Source: Limosilactobacillus reuteri subsp. reuteri (GTDB lineage: Bacteria > Bacillota > Bacilli > Lactobacillales > Lactobacillaceae). From it: DNA of 64,000 nucleotides. The translations under genes were made by a program, and so were the position numbers. The stretch's first letter is position 1. Every line of letters begins with the position of its first letter. The stretch covers positions 1 through 64,000 of the forward strand of contig NC_009513.1 in NCBI RefSeq assembly GCF_000016825.1. The letters run 5' to 3'. Shown one piece after another: positions 10,702 through 18,959 of this stretch. Below the pieces are notes generated by a model. That model saw only the letters and a list, made by a program, of their open reading frames with translations, was not told the origin of the DNA and ran no database searches.

Positions 10702-12720
10702 ATGCGAAAAATTTTCAGTCGTGAGAACTGGGAGTTTTATTTTGAACACCCAGCCGTCCGCTGGAATGTCTGCTATATAGTGCTTTTAACAATCATTGGG
10801 CTTATTTTAGGGTTTATGGATAACTGGATTATTGGACTAATTGTTTTAGTAATCGCAGTTATTGGTGGAGCTATTAGTATTCGGCGGTTAAGAAAATTAG
10901 TAGTCGATGCTCATGAATATTTAAATGAATTAACGTATAAAGTCCAACGTGGGCAACAAGAAGCATTGCTGGAAATGCCCATGGGAATGATTATGTTAAA
11001 TAAGCGTCATGAGGTTGAATGGATTAATCCATATATGGCGCGTTATTTTAATCTTGAAATTGTTGTAGGGAAGCCGATTGCAGATGTTGATGCAAAATTA
11101 GCGGAATTAATAAAAGATCATGCAGATGATAAGCAAACACAAGTAGTGACTTGGCGTGACCATCAATTTGAATTTTTAGTTCAGCATCACGGACAGGTAG
11201 TTTATTTATTAGATATTACAAAATATGAACAGATTAGTGCACAATATAAGGATGAACAAATCTTCATTGGGAATATTTACCTAGATAATTATGATGAGCT
11301 GATTCAAGGGATGAGTGATTCTGATGTCTCTAATCTTCATAATTACGTAACTTCACAAATAAGCGATTGGGCAGTTGCTAATCACTTATTGATGAAGATC
11401 ATTGATGATGATAACTACTTGATTATTGGACATCAAGCTTCATTAAAAGAACTTGAAAAACAAAAATTCAAGATCCTTGATGTTATCCGTGAAAATACAT
11501 CCAAGCAAAATTCGCCAGTTACTCTTAGCGTAGGAATTGCTTATGGCGAAAATAATTTGATAAAACTTGCTGATACAGCACAAAATAACCTTGACCTCGC
11601 GTTAGGTCGTGGTGGAGACCAAGTTGTTGTTCGTGCTCAAGATCAGGAAGCACGTTTCTATGGTGGAAAGACCAACCCGATGGAGAAACGAACCCGGGTA
11701 CGAGCACGGATGATTAGTCAAGCATTACAAGAATTAATGGCCCAATCAGACCAATTATTTGTGATGGGCCACACCAATCCAGATATGGATTCAATCGGTG
11801 CTTGTTTAGGGATTCGACGGATTGCGGAAATGAACGGTAAAGAATGTTGGATTGTGATTGATGACGAACATCCACACTCTGATATTCAACGTTTGATGCA
11901 TGAGATCGATAATTACCAGACGATTAAGGACCATATTATTTCACCAGTCGAAGCGTTAGAAAAAGCAACAAATAACAGTTTATTAGTGATGGTTGACCAT
12001 GCTAAGCGGGGAATTACCATTGCTCCTGAATTATATGATAAAATGCAAAACAGACTTGTTATCATTGACCACCACCGTCGCGGCGAGGACTTTCCTGAAA
12101 ATCCATTGCTTGTTTATATTGAACCATATGCTTCATCAACTTGTGAGTTAATTACGGAAATGTTTGAGTACCAACCACGTGAAGGAAAAGGACTTAACAA
12201 GCTTGAAGCAACGGCAATGCTAACAGGAATTCAAGTTGATACAAAATCATTCACCAAGAGTGCTGGTACGCGAACTTTTGACGCAGCTAGTTACTTGCGT
12301 TCTGCTGGTGCCGATGGTTTAATGATTCAATCATTTATGAAAGAAAATCCAGAAACATTTATGATGCGTAATCATTTGATTTCAAGAGCGGAAATAAATG
12401 ATAAAATAGCATTATGTACGGGTGAAGAAGGACAGGTTTATGATCCTGTCACGGCTGCCCAGGCTGCTGATATGTTGCTCCAAATGAGTGGAATTGAAGC
12501 TTCATTTGTAATTTTTGAACGTGCTGATAACAAGATCGGAATTTCAGCACGCTCAATGGGAAACGTCAACGTCCAAGTAATCATGGAAAAAATGGGTGGT
12601 GGCGGTCACCTTGCAAATGCTGCTACACAAATCAGTGATAAAGATATTACGCAGGTCAAGCAAGAGTTAGTCGATATTCTAACTAAACCTGATAAAGAGC
12701 AAGACGATACAGAGGAGTGA
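10702..12720 (+). CDS. gdpP: Cyclic-di-AMP phosphodiesterase GdpP
   Basis: GdpP is a membrane-bound enzyme that hydrolyses c-di-AMP and so sets osmotic and cell-wall homeostasis. Two membrane segments lie at about residues 20-65, then a PAS-like and a degenerate GGDEF domain, then DHH (NPDMDSIGA near 358, VDHAKRG, IDHHRRGEDF) and DHHA1 (GGGGHLANAA near 634). The 672-residue length matches the family. The gene lies just upstream of rplI and dnaC, as in Bacillus (yybT). Its stop is 5 bp before the rplI ATG. Confidence 0.96.
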   Translation: MRKIFSRENWEFYFEHPAVRWNVCYIVLLTIIGLILGFMDNWIIGLIVLVIAVIGGAISIRRLRKLVVDAHEYLNELTYKVQRGQQEALLEMPMGMIMLNKRHEVEWINPYMARYFNLEIVVGKPIADVDAKLAELIKDHADDKQTQVVTWRDHQFEFLVQHHGQVVYLLDITKYEQISAQYKDEQIFIGNIYLDNYDELIQGMSDSDVSNLHNYVTSQISDWAVANHLLMKIIDDDNYLIIGHQASLKELEKQKFKILDVIRENTSKQNSPVTLSVGIAYGENNLIKLADTAQNNLDLALGRGGDQVVVRAQDQEARFYGGKTNPMEKRTRVRARMISQALQELMAQSDQLFVMGHTNPDMDSIGACLGIRRIAEMNGKECWIVIDDEHPHSDIQRLMHEIDNYQTIKDHIISPVEALEKATNNSLLVMVDHAKRGITIAPELYDKMQNRLVIIDHHRRGEDFPENPLLVYIEPYASSTCELITEMFEYQPREGKGLNKLEATAMLTGIQVDTKSFTKSAGTRTFDAASYLRSAGADGLMIQSFMKENPETFMMRNHLISRAEINDKIALCTGEEGQVYDPVTAAQAADMLLQMSGIEASFVIFERADNKIGISARSMGNVNVQVIMEKMGGGGHLANAATQISDKDITQVKQELVDILTKPDKEQDDTEE

Positions 12721-12725
12721 TCAGA

Positions 12726-13178
12726 ATGAAAGTTATTTTTACACAAGATGTACGAGGCCGTGGTCAACGTGGTCAAATTAAGGAAGTTCCAGATGGCTAT
12801 GCTCAAAACTACTTAATTAAGCGTGGATTAGCAAAACAAGCTACTAAGGCGGCGATGAGCCAACTAAAGGGTCAACAGCGTGCTGAAGAAAAACATGCTG
12901 CTGAAGAATTAGCTGATGCCAAGCGGATGAAGAAGATTCTTGAAGATGATAATACAGTTGTTGAATTAAGCGGAAAAGCCGGTACAGATGGCCGGATGTT
13001 TGGTTCAATTTCAACAAAACAAATTGCAACTGCTTTACAAAAACAATTTGACCTTAAAATTGATAAGCGAAAGATTGAGCTGGCAGCCCCAATTAAGGCG
13101 CTTGGTTACGTTAATGTGCCAATCAAGCTTCACCCGGAAGTAGAAGCTCAAATTCGTGTTCACATTGCTGAAAAGTAA
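12726..13178 (+). CDS. rplI: 50S ribosomal protein L9
   Basis: L9 is an elongated protein at the base of the L1 stalk. The N-terminal domain begins MKVIFTQDVRGRGQRGQIKE and the C-terminal domain includes GSISTKQIA. The ATG at 12726 with GAGGAG upstream gives 150 residues, the usual length, so the longer GTG-started reading is rejected. It is coupled to gdpP and followed 33 bp later by dnaC. Confidence 0.97.
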   Translation: MKVIFTQDVRGRGQRGQIKEVPDGYAQNYLIKRGLAKQATKAAMSQLKGQQRAEEKHAAEELADAKRMKKILEDDNTVVELSGKAGTDGRMFGSISTKQIATALQKQFDLKIDKRKIELAAPIKALGYVNVPIKLHPEVEAQIRVHIAEK

Positions 13179-13211
13179 TGAGGGTTAATAGATTTAAGGA
13201 GCGGTATCGTT

Positions 13212-14603
13212 ATGGATAATGCACCAGTGCAAGAAGAGCCACGCGATATTGAAGCAGAAAAAGCAGTTCTTGGAGCTGCTTTTTTAAGTAAAAATGCGTT
13301 GGCTGATGCGATGGAATATCTTGAGCCGCAAGATTTTTACCGGAAGGCTCATCAAATCATTTTTGAAAAGATGGTCCAACTAAATGATGCGGACCAGCCA
13401 ATCGATCCGTTAACGATGAAAAATGTCCTTGATCAGGATAATCAAACGGAAAATGTTGGTGGAGTTGCTTATATTGCTGAACTTGCAACAGCGGTTCCGA
13501 CGGCTGCTAATGTTGTCTATTACTCAAAGATTGTTCATGATAAGGCAATTTCACGACGGTTGATCAATACAGCAACCAAGATTATCAATGATAGCTATGC
13601 CGGAAATGACAAAATTGAAGATCAACTTGACCGGGCTGAGCAAGAAATTATGTCCGTTTCGGAAAATAGTCGTCAAACTGGTTTTAAAAGTATTAGTGAC
13701 GTTTTACAAGAGTCGATTAACCATGTTAGTGAGCTCTCTAGTCAAGATTCAGAGATTACTGGACTTTCAACTGGGTATGCTCAATTAGATGAGATGACGA
13801 CTGGTCTTCATAAAGACGAGTTGGTAATTATCGCGGCACGGCCTGCTGTTGGGAAGACTGCCTTTGTTTTGAATATTGCCCAAAACGTTGCAACTAGAAC
13901 CGATAATACGGTCGCAATTTTCAGTCTTGAAATGGGTGCGGAGTCCTTAGCAAACCGGATGCTCTGTGCTGAAGGAAACATTAACGCTAACCACTTACGA
14001 ACTGGACAGCTTACGCAGGATGAATGGCAAAGTTTATTTATTGCCACTGGTGCCTTAAGTAATGCAAGTATCTATATTGACGATACACCAGGAATCAAGG
14101 TAGCAGAAATTCGGGCACGTTGTCGGCGCTTAGCAAAGGAAAAAGGCAATTTAGGCTTGATCGTAATTGATTACCTTCAGTTGATTGAAGGGAGTAATCC
14201 TGATAACCGACAACAAGAAGTTTCAGAAATTTCTCGACAACTAAAGAAACTGGCAAAGGAATTAGAAGTTCCAGTTATTGCCCTATCACAGTTGTCGCGG
14301 GGAGTTGAACAGCGACAAGACAAGCGCCCGGTTTTATCTGATATTCGTGAATCTGGATCGATTGAACAGGATGCAGATATTGTTAGTTTCCTTTATCGTG
14401 ATGACTATTATGAGCACGATGAAGATTCGGAAGATAATAATAACCCGGGAAATAATCAGGATGACGATGGATCAAACGCTAGTGAAGTTGAAGTCATCAT
14501 CGAAAAGAATCGTAGTGGTCCGCGGGGGACAGTTAAATTATTATTTGCAAAGTCTTATAATAAGTTCACTTCGATTTCCTATATTCCTGAAGATAATAAT
14601 TAA
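13212..14603 (+). CDS. dnaC: Replicative DNA helicase (DnaB type)
   Basis: The hexameric helicase that unwinds DNA at the replication fork; it is called DnaC in Bacillus and DnaB in E. coli. The N-terminal domain starts DIEAEKAVLGAAFL. Walker A is ARPAVGKTAF near residue 214, Walker B LIVIDYLQLI near 318, and SQLSRGVEQRQDKRP is the DnaB-specific motif. An Asp/Asn-rich acidic insertion lies between FLYRDDYY and EVIIEKNRSGPRGT near residues 400-430, longer than in many relatives. Confidence 0.97.
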   Translation: MDNAPVQEEPRDIEAEKAVLGAAFLSKNALADAMEYLEPQDFYRKAHQIIFEKMVQLNDADQPIDPLTMKNVLDQDNQTENVGGVAYIAELATAVPTAANVVYYSKIVHDKAISRRLINTATKIINDSYAGNDKIEDQLDRAEQEIMSVSENSRQTGFKSISDVLQESINHVSELSSQDSEITGLSTGYAQLDEMTTGLHKDELVIIAARPAVGKTAFVLNIAQNVATRTDNTVAIFSLEMGAESLANRMLCAEGNINANHLRTGQLTQDEWQSLFIATGALSNASIYIDDTPGIKVAEIRARCRRLAKEKGNLGLIVIDYLQLIEGSNPDNRQQEVSEISRQLKKLAKELEVPVIALSQLSRGVEQRQDKRPVLSDIRESGSIEQDADIVSFLYRDDYYEHDEDSEDNNNPGNNQDDDGSNASEVEVIIEKNRSGPRGTVKLLFAKSYNKFTSISYIPEDNN

Positions 14604-14615
14604 AAACTAAATTTC

Positions 14616-14655
14616 TAAGAGGGCATTTCAGTAAAAACTGAGGTAGCCCTTTTAG
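14616..14655 (+). terminator. Terminator after dnaC
   Basis: AGAGGGC pairs with GCCCTTTT around an inner CAGT/ACTG stem, followed by T residues. Confidence 0.75.
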
Positions 14656-14724
14656 TGCGCTTAAGACATTAAAAATGTTTTTAAAAAAATAAACGGTATG
14701 ATAGTAATTGAGGAGGCGTAAACA

Positions 14725-15927
14725 ATGAACCATCAAGGCGTAGAATTAAAATGGCTTTTATTCGGAATGTTCCTTGGAAGTATTGGGAATAGTTTTGTCT
14801 GGCCATTAACAACAATTTATATTCACGATCAGTTGCATGAGTCATTAACTGTATCGGGAATCGTTTTACTCTTTTATTCGGGAGCAAACGTTGTCGGAAG
14901 TTATATTAGCGGAATGTTATTTGACCGAGCTAACCCGCGGAAATTAATGATTGGCGGGACACTGCTAGCGACAATCGTAATGACTATTATGATTTTCTTC
15001 AATGGCTGGCCGATATATGGAATTCTTTTAACAGTTATTGGATTCTTCAATGGTTGGATTATCACAATGGTTAATTCTTTTGCGACTCGTTCAGGGCGAG
15101 ATGGTCGTTATGTCTTTAATATGTTGTATTTTGCCAATAACTTGGGAATGGTGATTGGAACTACTATTGTCGGTCCGCTTTACCAGTATGCAGATGGTAA
15201 TGTTTCACCGATGTTTTTGATTACCACAATTCTCTATACAATGTTCTCGCTTGTTGTTATCTTTTTCTTTAAGGATAGTCAACAGACAGTTGCAAAGACC
15301 GAAGATGTGGAAGATGAAGAAGAGAACAAGACAGTTAATATTAAGATGCCTCAAGCTAACTTATGGATTAACTGGATCTTCTTCATTGCCTTAGTTGTAA
15401 TCTGGACAATGTATGAACAATGGGCAAGTAACTTATCAGTTTTCATGACTGATCAAGGAATCTCAATGACGAAATATAGTCTTTTGTGGACATTAAATGG
15501 GATTTTAATCGTTGTTTTCCAACTAGGAATTACTTGGCTTAATCGTTGGGTTAATCGACCATATGCGCAAGTATTTATTGGGATGTTTACAATTGGTTTC
15601 TCATTTGTCCTCCTACTTTACGCCCACTCATATAGCTGGTTTGTGGCGGCAATGGTCGTTCTGACAATCGGTGAAGCCACTGCTCTGCCAACAATGCCTG
15701 CTATTGTAAACAGCCTTTCACCGGTTGCTGTTAAGGGAAAGTATCAGGGAATTCTGAATGCATTTTCTTCTTTAGGAAAGGCAATTGGTCCGCTATTTGG
15801 TGGATTGATGATTGAAGCGACCTCTTATCATATCCTCTTTATTATTTGTGCGATTTCAATTTTTGTAATGGAAATAATAGTAGTCTTTGTTATTAAGATA
15901 AAACGTGCAAAAGCAGTTGAATATTAA
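14725..15927 (+). CDS. MFS transporter (drug-efflux-like)
   Basis: A 400-residue inner-membrane protein with about 12 hydrophobic segments and a central charged loop (about residues 185-210, rich in Glu and Lys). The loop between TM2 and TM3 reads GMLFDRANPRKLMIGG, the typical MFS signature GxxxDRxxxRK. The ATG follows GAGGAGG. A weak TATGAT lies about 30 bp upstream. The family includes multidrug exporters, but the substrate cannot be read from sequence. Confidence 0.88.
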   Translation: MNHQGVELKWLLFGMFLGSIGNSFVWPLTTIYIHDQLHESLTVSGIVLLFYSGANVVGSYISGMLFDRANPRKLMIGGTLLATIVMTIMIFFNGWPIYGILLTVIGFFNGWIITMVNSFATRSGRDGRYVFNMLYFANNLGMVIGTTIVGPLYQYADGNVSPMFLITTILYTMFSLVVIFFFKDSQQTVAKTEDVEDEEENKTVNIKMPQANLWINWIFFIALVVIWTMYEQWASNLSVFMTDQGISMTKYSLLWTLNGILIVVFQLGITWLNRWVNRPYAQVFIGMFTIGFSFVLLLYAHSYSWFVAAMVVLTIGEATALPTMPAIVNSLSPVAVKGKYQGILNAFSSLGKAIGPLFGGLMIEATSYHILFIICAISIFVMEIIVVFVIKIKRAKAVEY

Positions 15928-15939
15928 AGAAGTGATCAG

Positions 15940-16266
15940 ATGTTTTACAATAATTTTGATAATGTCCATGGTGAAGACCGTTATGGAATGGTAGGAAAAA
16001 CAGGAGATCCTTTTAGAGAAGAATGTAAACTAGGAATTTCTTGTTATCAGTGCCATGAACAGCCGTTAGTAATTGCGGAAAGAAATTGGATGGATACGAA
16101 TAATGATGACTCGCAACGGTATCAAATTGTGGTAGTTTGTGAGCATTGTGGTGCTGTTGATGAATTCATTGTTAATAATGGTCGCGAGCATCAAATTAGT
16201 AAATTAAAACGTAGTAAGTATCAGCCAACAGAAAAGAATATTATAAATAATGGAACTGTGAACTAG
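15940..16266 (+). CDS. Small zinc-ribbon-like protein of unknown function
   Basis: A 108-residue soluble protein. Two CxxC pairs, CYQC near residue 35 and CEHCG near 67, form a plausible four-cysteine zinc site. No enzyme motif is seen. It starts 12 bp after the MFS gene with a modest GAAGTGA site and is probably co-transcribed. The terminator overlaps its last codons. Function unknown. Confidence 0.7.
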   Translation: MFYNNFDNVHGEDRYGMVGKTGDPFREECKLGISCYQCHEQPLVIAERNWMDTNNDDSQRYQIVVVCEHCGAVDEFIVNNGREHQISKLKRSKYQPTEKNIINNGTVN

Positions 16267-16287
16267 AATTGTTCATGGTTCTTTTTT
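16253..16287 (+). terminator. Terminator overlapping the end of the zinc-ribbon gene
   Basis: GAACtgTGAAC pairs with GTTCAtgGTTC, followed by six T residues. Confidence 0.75.
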
Positions 16288-16370
16288 AAATCCGTTTTTA
16301 TTAACCAAAACTTGAGAGATTTGCTATGATGGTAGTTGAAATCAAATTAAAAGCAATGAGGTGAATGTTG

Positions 16371-17249
16371 ATGAAAACCAAGAAATATCGTTACACTGGA
16401 AAAGACTTTGATATTAAGACGGCACCAACTAAGGTAAAAGATTCTGCTGATGATCTTAAGAAGATTAAAAAGAAGATCCGAAAAAATGTAAAGTCAATCA
16501 AGAATGCGCAAAAGATGATGTATGCGCGGCGTCATTATGGTGTTTTAGTAGTATTTCAAGCAATGGATGCGGCAGGAAAAGATAGTATGATTTCGCATAT
16601 CTTTGCGGGCGTAAATCCAGTTGGGTTTAAGGTGGCTAATTTTAAACAACCAACAGGCCGCGAATTACGTCATGATTATCTCTGGCGAATCAATCGTGAA
16701 TTGCCAATGCGTGGTGATATTGGTGTTTTCAATCGATCTTATTATGAGGACGTTCTTGTTTCACGCGTTCATCCTGCTTTAATTTTGCAATCTAATATTC
16801 CAGGGATTGAGTCTGTTCATGATGTTAATAACAAATTCTTTGATAGTCGCTATGAAGACATTCGCCAGTACGAAAGTTATCTAACACGGAACGGTTACTT
16901 AATTGTAAAATTCTTCCTCCACGTATCAAAGGAAGAACAGAAGAAGCGTTTCTTAGCACGGATTGATACGCCAGAAAAGAATTGGAAGTTTTCTGCAGCT
17001 GATATTCGCGAACGTCAATATTGGGACGATTACCAAAAGGCATATGAAAAGGCGATTAATGCTACCGCTACAAAGGAAAATCCATGGTATGTTATTCCGG
17101 CTGATGATAAGTGGTACTCGCGTTTAATTGTATCTGATATTTTAACAAAGAAGATTAATAGTTTGCCATTAGCTTATCCTGAGGTTTCGCCAGAACAAGA
17201 AATGAGCTTACGCCAAGCACGAAAAGAACTAATAGCAGAAGATAAGTAA
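16371..17249 (+). CDS. Polyphosphate kinase 2 family protein
   Basis: PPK2 enzymes move phosphate between polyphosphate and nucleotides. The Walker A-like loop is VVFQAMDAAGKDSMI near residue 58, followed by FNRSYYEDVLVSRVHP near 120 and the lid region RIDTPEKNWKFSAADIRER near 195, all typical of the family. The length is 292 residues. The ATG at 16371 (AGGTG seven bases upstream) is preferred over 16365. A TGCTATGAT extended -10 lies at about 16321-16330. It is a single gene ending at a two-way terminator. Confidence 0.9.
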   Translation: MKTKKYRYTGKDFDIKTAPTKVKDSADDLKKIKKKIRKNVKSIKNAQKMMYARRHYGVLVVFQAMDAAGKDSMISHIFAGVNPVGFKVANFKQPTGRELRHDYLWRINRELPMRGDIGVFNRSYYEDVLVSRVHPALILQSNIPGIESVHDVNNKFFDSRYEDIRQYESYLTRNGYLIVKFFLHVSKEEQKKRFLARIDTPEKNWKFSAADIRERQYWDDYQKAYEKAINATATKENPWYVIPADDKWYSRLIVSDILTKKINSLPLAYPEVSPEQEMSLRQARKELIAEDK

Positions 17250-17284
17250 ATAAAAAGGACGTTTGAATGACGTCCTTTTTATTT
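17248..17284. terminator. Bidirectional terminator between ppk2 and the XRE gene
   Basis: A perfect 15 bp stem, AAATAAAAAGGACGT with ACGTCCTTTTTATTT, serves both converging genes. Confidence 0.92.
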
Positions 17285-17836
17285 ACGTGGTTTGTATATG
17301 TATTGGTGGAAAAAGGAATATATTGCTAATATAAAACAATAGAGTAACATATTAAGGTGCTTATTAATGAGACCATAGATTACAATTATGATCATTAATG
17401 CTGTCCATATATACCCTAAAAGAGTATAGTGACTTTGCTTATACCAGTATTTTCCCAAGAAAAAACATTCTTTATAGTATAAATATTCTAGCAGAATACA
17501 AAATAAAATAGGAATTAAAATATTTGACCAATAATTAGAAGGACTCCAAAAATAAAATCCTATAAGCAACCAAAACAATCCACGAATGATATTAAATGCT
17601 TGTGAGGCTTTATCGCGGTTTAGGAAACTAGTTAGGTCTTTATTCTCTCTAAGTAATGAATCAACAGAGACATGATATATCTCACTGAGAGCAAGAAGTA
17701 ATTTTAAATCAGGGTAACTTTTGTTGTTTTCCCATTTGGAAAGGGTTTGTCGTGTGATGTGTAATTCATCTGCAACGTTTTGCTGAGTTAGTCCTAACTC
17801 TTTACATCGACTAAGAATTTGTTCGCCAAATGACAT
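17279..17836 (-). CDS. XRE-family regulator with C-terminal membrane domain
   Basis: Residues 1-60 form a Cro/CI helix-turn-helix (LGLTQQNVADELHITRQTLSKWENNKSYPDL). The rest (about 85-180) is hydrophobic with about three or four membrane segments and a KPRK end. Such HTH-plus-membrane proteins are common in lactobacilli and are presumed membrane-tethered regulators; the target is unknown. The ATG follows AAGGAG. It is convergent with ppk2. Confidence 0.82.
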   Translation of the reverse strand: MSFGEQILSRCKELGLTQQNVADELHITRQTLSKWENNKSYPDLKLLLALSEIYHVSVDSLLRENKDLTSFLNRDKASQAFNIIRGLFWLLIGFYFWSPSNYWSNILIPILFCILLEYLYYKECFFLGKYWYKQSHYTLLGYIWTALMIIIVIYGLINKHLNMLLYCFILAIYSFFHQYIYKPRK

Positions 17837-18020
17837 ATTAATTTGCTCCTTATATTTTGATATAAGAATACGAAAATAGTAGGAAAAAGTCTAGCAATGG
17901 TTTATTGCAATGCCTATATAATAAGGGGTATGCTAAAGTAACTAAAAAACACATTATTAATTAGATTATTCATTCAAAAAAGTAGTTTTTAGCATTTATA
18001 TATGAATTTCTAATGATAAG

Positions 18021-18173
18021 ATGAATGACCCGGCAGCAATCGAAAGTGAATAAAAGAGTAATCGCCGTTATCCAATGACAAAGACTAAGGCAGCCATTGA
18101 AGAATTAGAAGCACTTGGCGCAATTGAAATTGTTTCGAAACGTCCTAAACAACATGTAATTACAATTTTATAA
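18021..18173 (+). pseudogene. Remnant of a winged-helix-type protein (in-frame stop)
   Basis: One frame reads MNDPAAIESE, stop (18051-18053), KSNRRYPMTKTKAAIEELEA and then a C-terminal tail ending at TAA 18171-18173. The second half looks like the end of a winged-helix regulator or replication-type protein. There is no good ribosome binding site before 18021, and the frame is broken. The remaining bases of the 600 bp gap between 17837 and 18437 hold the tRNA and promoters annotated separately. Confidence 0.5.
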
Positions 18174-18174
18174 C

Positions 18175-18209
18175 AAAAAAAGACCACCGATTACTCGGTG
18201 ATCTTTTTT
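18175..18209 (-). terminator. Terminator after tRNA-Lys copy 1
   Basis: CACCG pairs with CGGTG inside complementary A and T runs. On the minus strand it follows the tRNA directly and ends in a long T run. Confidence 0.8.
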
Positions 18210-18215
18210 ATATGA

Positions 18216-18288
18216 TGGGCAGTCAGGGGATCGAACCCTGGACCCACGGATTAAGAGTCCGTTGCTCTGCCAGCTGAGCTAACTGCCC
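18216..18288 (-). tRNA. tRNA-Lys(CUU), copy 1
   Basis: The full cloverleaf can be drawn: acceptor GGGCAGT with ACTGCCC, D-arm GCTCAGCTGGCAGAGC, anticodon stem ACGGA/TCCGT with loop CTCTTAA (anticodon CUU, decoding AAG), and T-arm CAGGGTTCGATCCCTG. CCA is not encoded. It is identical to the copy at 20777-20849. Confidence 0.97.
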
Positions 18289-18384
18289 ATGTCTTTGACA
18301 ACATAAATAATAATATCAACTTCCGATCATTTTCGCAAGTGTTTTTCTAAATTTATTTAAGAAATTTTCAAATCCATATTTTAA

Positions 18385-18406
18385 TTAGGTGTCTAACTGT
18401 TATAAT
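18385..18406 (+). promoter_or_regulatory. MarR operator 1 and -10 box of the marR promoter
   Basis: The palindrome TTAGGTGTCTAA at 18385-18396 lies just upstream of TATAAT at 18401-18406, where a bound repressor would block RNA polymerase. The same palindrome recurs twice before the ABC gene downstream. Confidence 0.65.
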
Positions 18407-18437
18407 TAACAATAAAATTAAAATTGGGAGTAATTTC

Positions 18438-18872
18438 ATGGCATTAAAAAAAGATAAATTTGAGCAAATGAACCGTTTATTGCGGAACTATATGATTAAC
18501 ATGAAGCATTTTTATACTGAACTTGCCCCTGAATTAGATGTAACTCCACAGCAAGCTCATACACTTTTTTATATAGAAAAACATGCTGGGCTTATTCAAC
18601 GAGAACTAGGTGACCATTTCCATTTACGGAATGCTAGTGTTACTAGTATGGTGAAAAATCTTGAACGCGACGGGTATATTATCCGGAAGGCGGATCAAGA
18701 GTCAGCACGAATTAAGCGGATTTTTCTTACCAAAAAAGGTGAAGAAAAGACTAATGAGGTTAAAGAAATATTTGATCAAGCTTATTTGCAGATTATTGCC
18801 CGTCTCGATGAAAGAGATATTGATGCAATAGTTAAAGGGATGACTAATATTAATAACAATCTAAAAAAGTAA
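18438..18872 (+). CDS. MarR-family transcriptional regulator
   Basis: A 144-residue winged-helix dimer protein. The DNA-binding part (about residues 45-95) includes LIQRELGDHFHLRNASVTSM and the wing KADQESARIKRIFLT. MarR proteins usually repress their own gene and a neighbouring exporter, releasing DNA when a small molecule binds. Three matching palindromes in its own promoter and in the promoter of the ABC gene 87 bp downstream support that here. The ATG follows GGGAG. Confidence 0.9.
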   Translation: MALKKDKFEQMNRLLRNYMINMKHFYTELAPELDVTPQQAHTLFYIEKHAGLIQRELGDHFHLRNASVTSMVKNLERDGYIIRKADQESARIKRIFLTKKGEEKTNEVKEIFDQAYLQIIARLDERDIDAIVKGMTNINNNLKK

Positions 18873-18881
18873 GTTAGACTC

Positions 18882-18910
18882 TTGACAGTTAGGCATCTAT
18901 GTGTTTAAAT
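18882..18910 (+). promoter_or_regulatory. ABC exporter promoter with MarR operator 2
   Basis: TTGACA at 18882-18887, a 17 bp spacer and TTAAAT at 18905-18910 form a strong promoter. The spacer contains TTAGGCATCTAT (18889-18900), matching operator 1 at 9 of 12 positions. Confidence 0.75.
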
Positions 18911-18928
18911 ATTCATCATCATTAAAAG

Positions 18929-18940
18929 TTAGATATTTAA
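18929..18940. promoter_or_regulatory. MarR operator 3
   Basis: TTAGATATTTAA, extended to GTTAGATATTTAAC, is a near-perfect palindrome just downstream of the exporter promoter and before the ribosome binding site. Confidence 0.6.
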
Positions 18941-18959
18941 CTGTTAGGAGGCTTATGCT

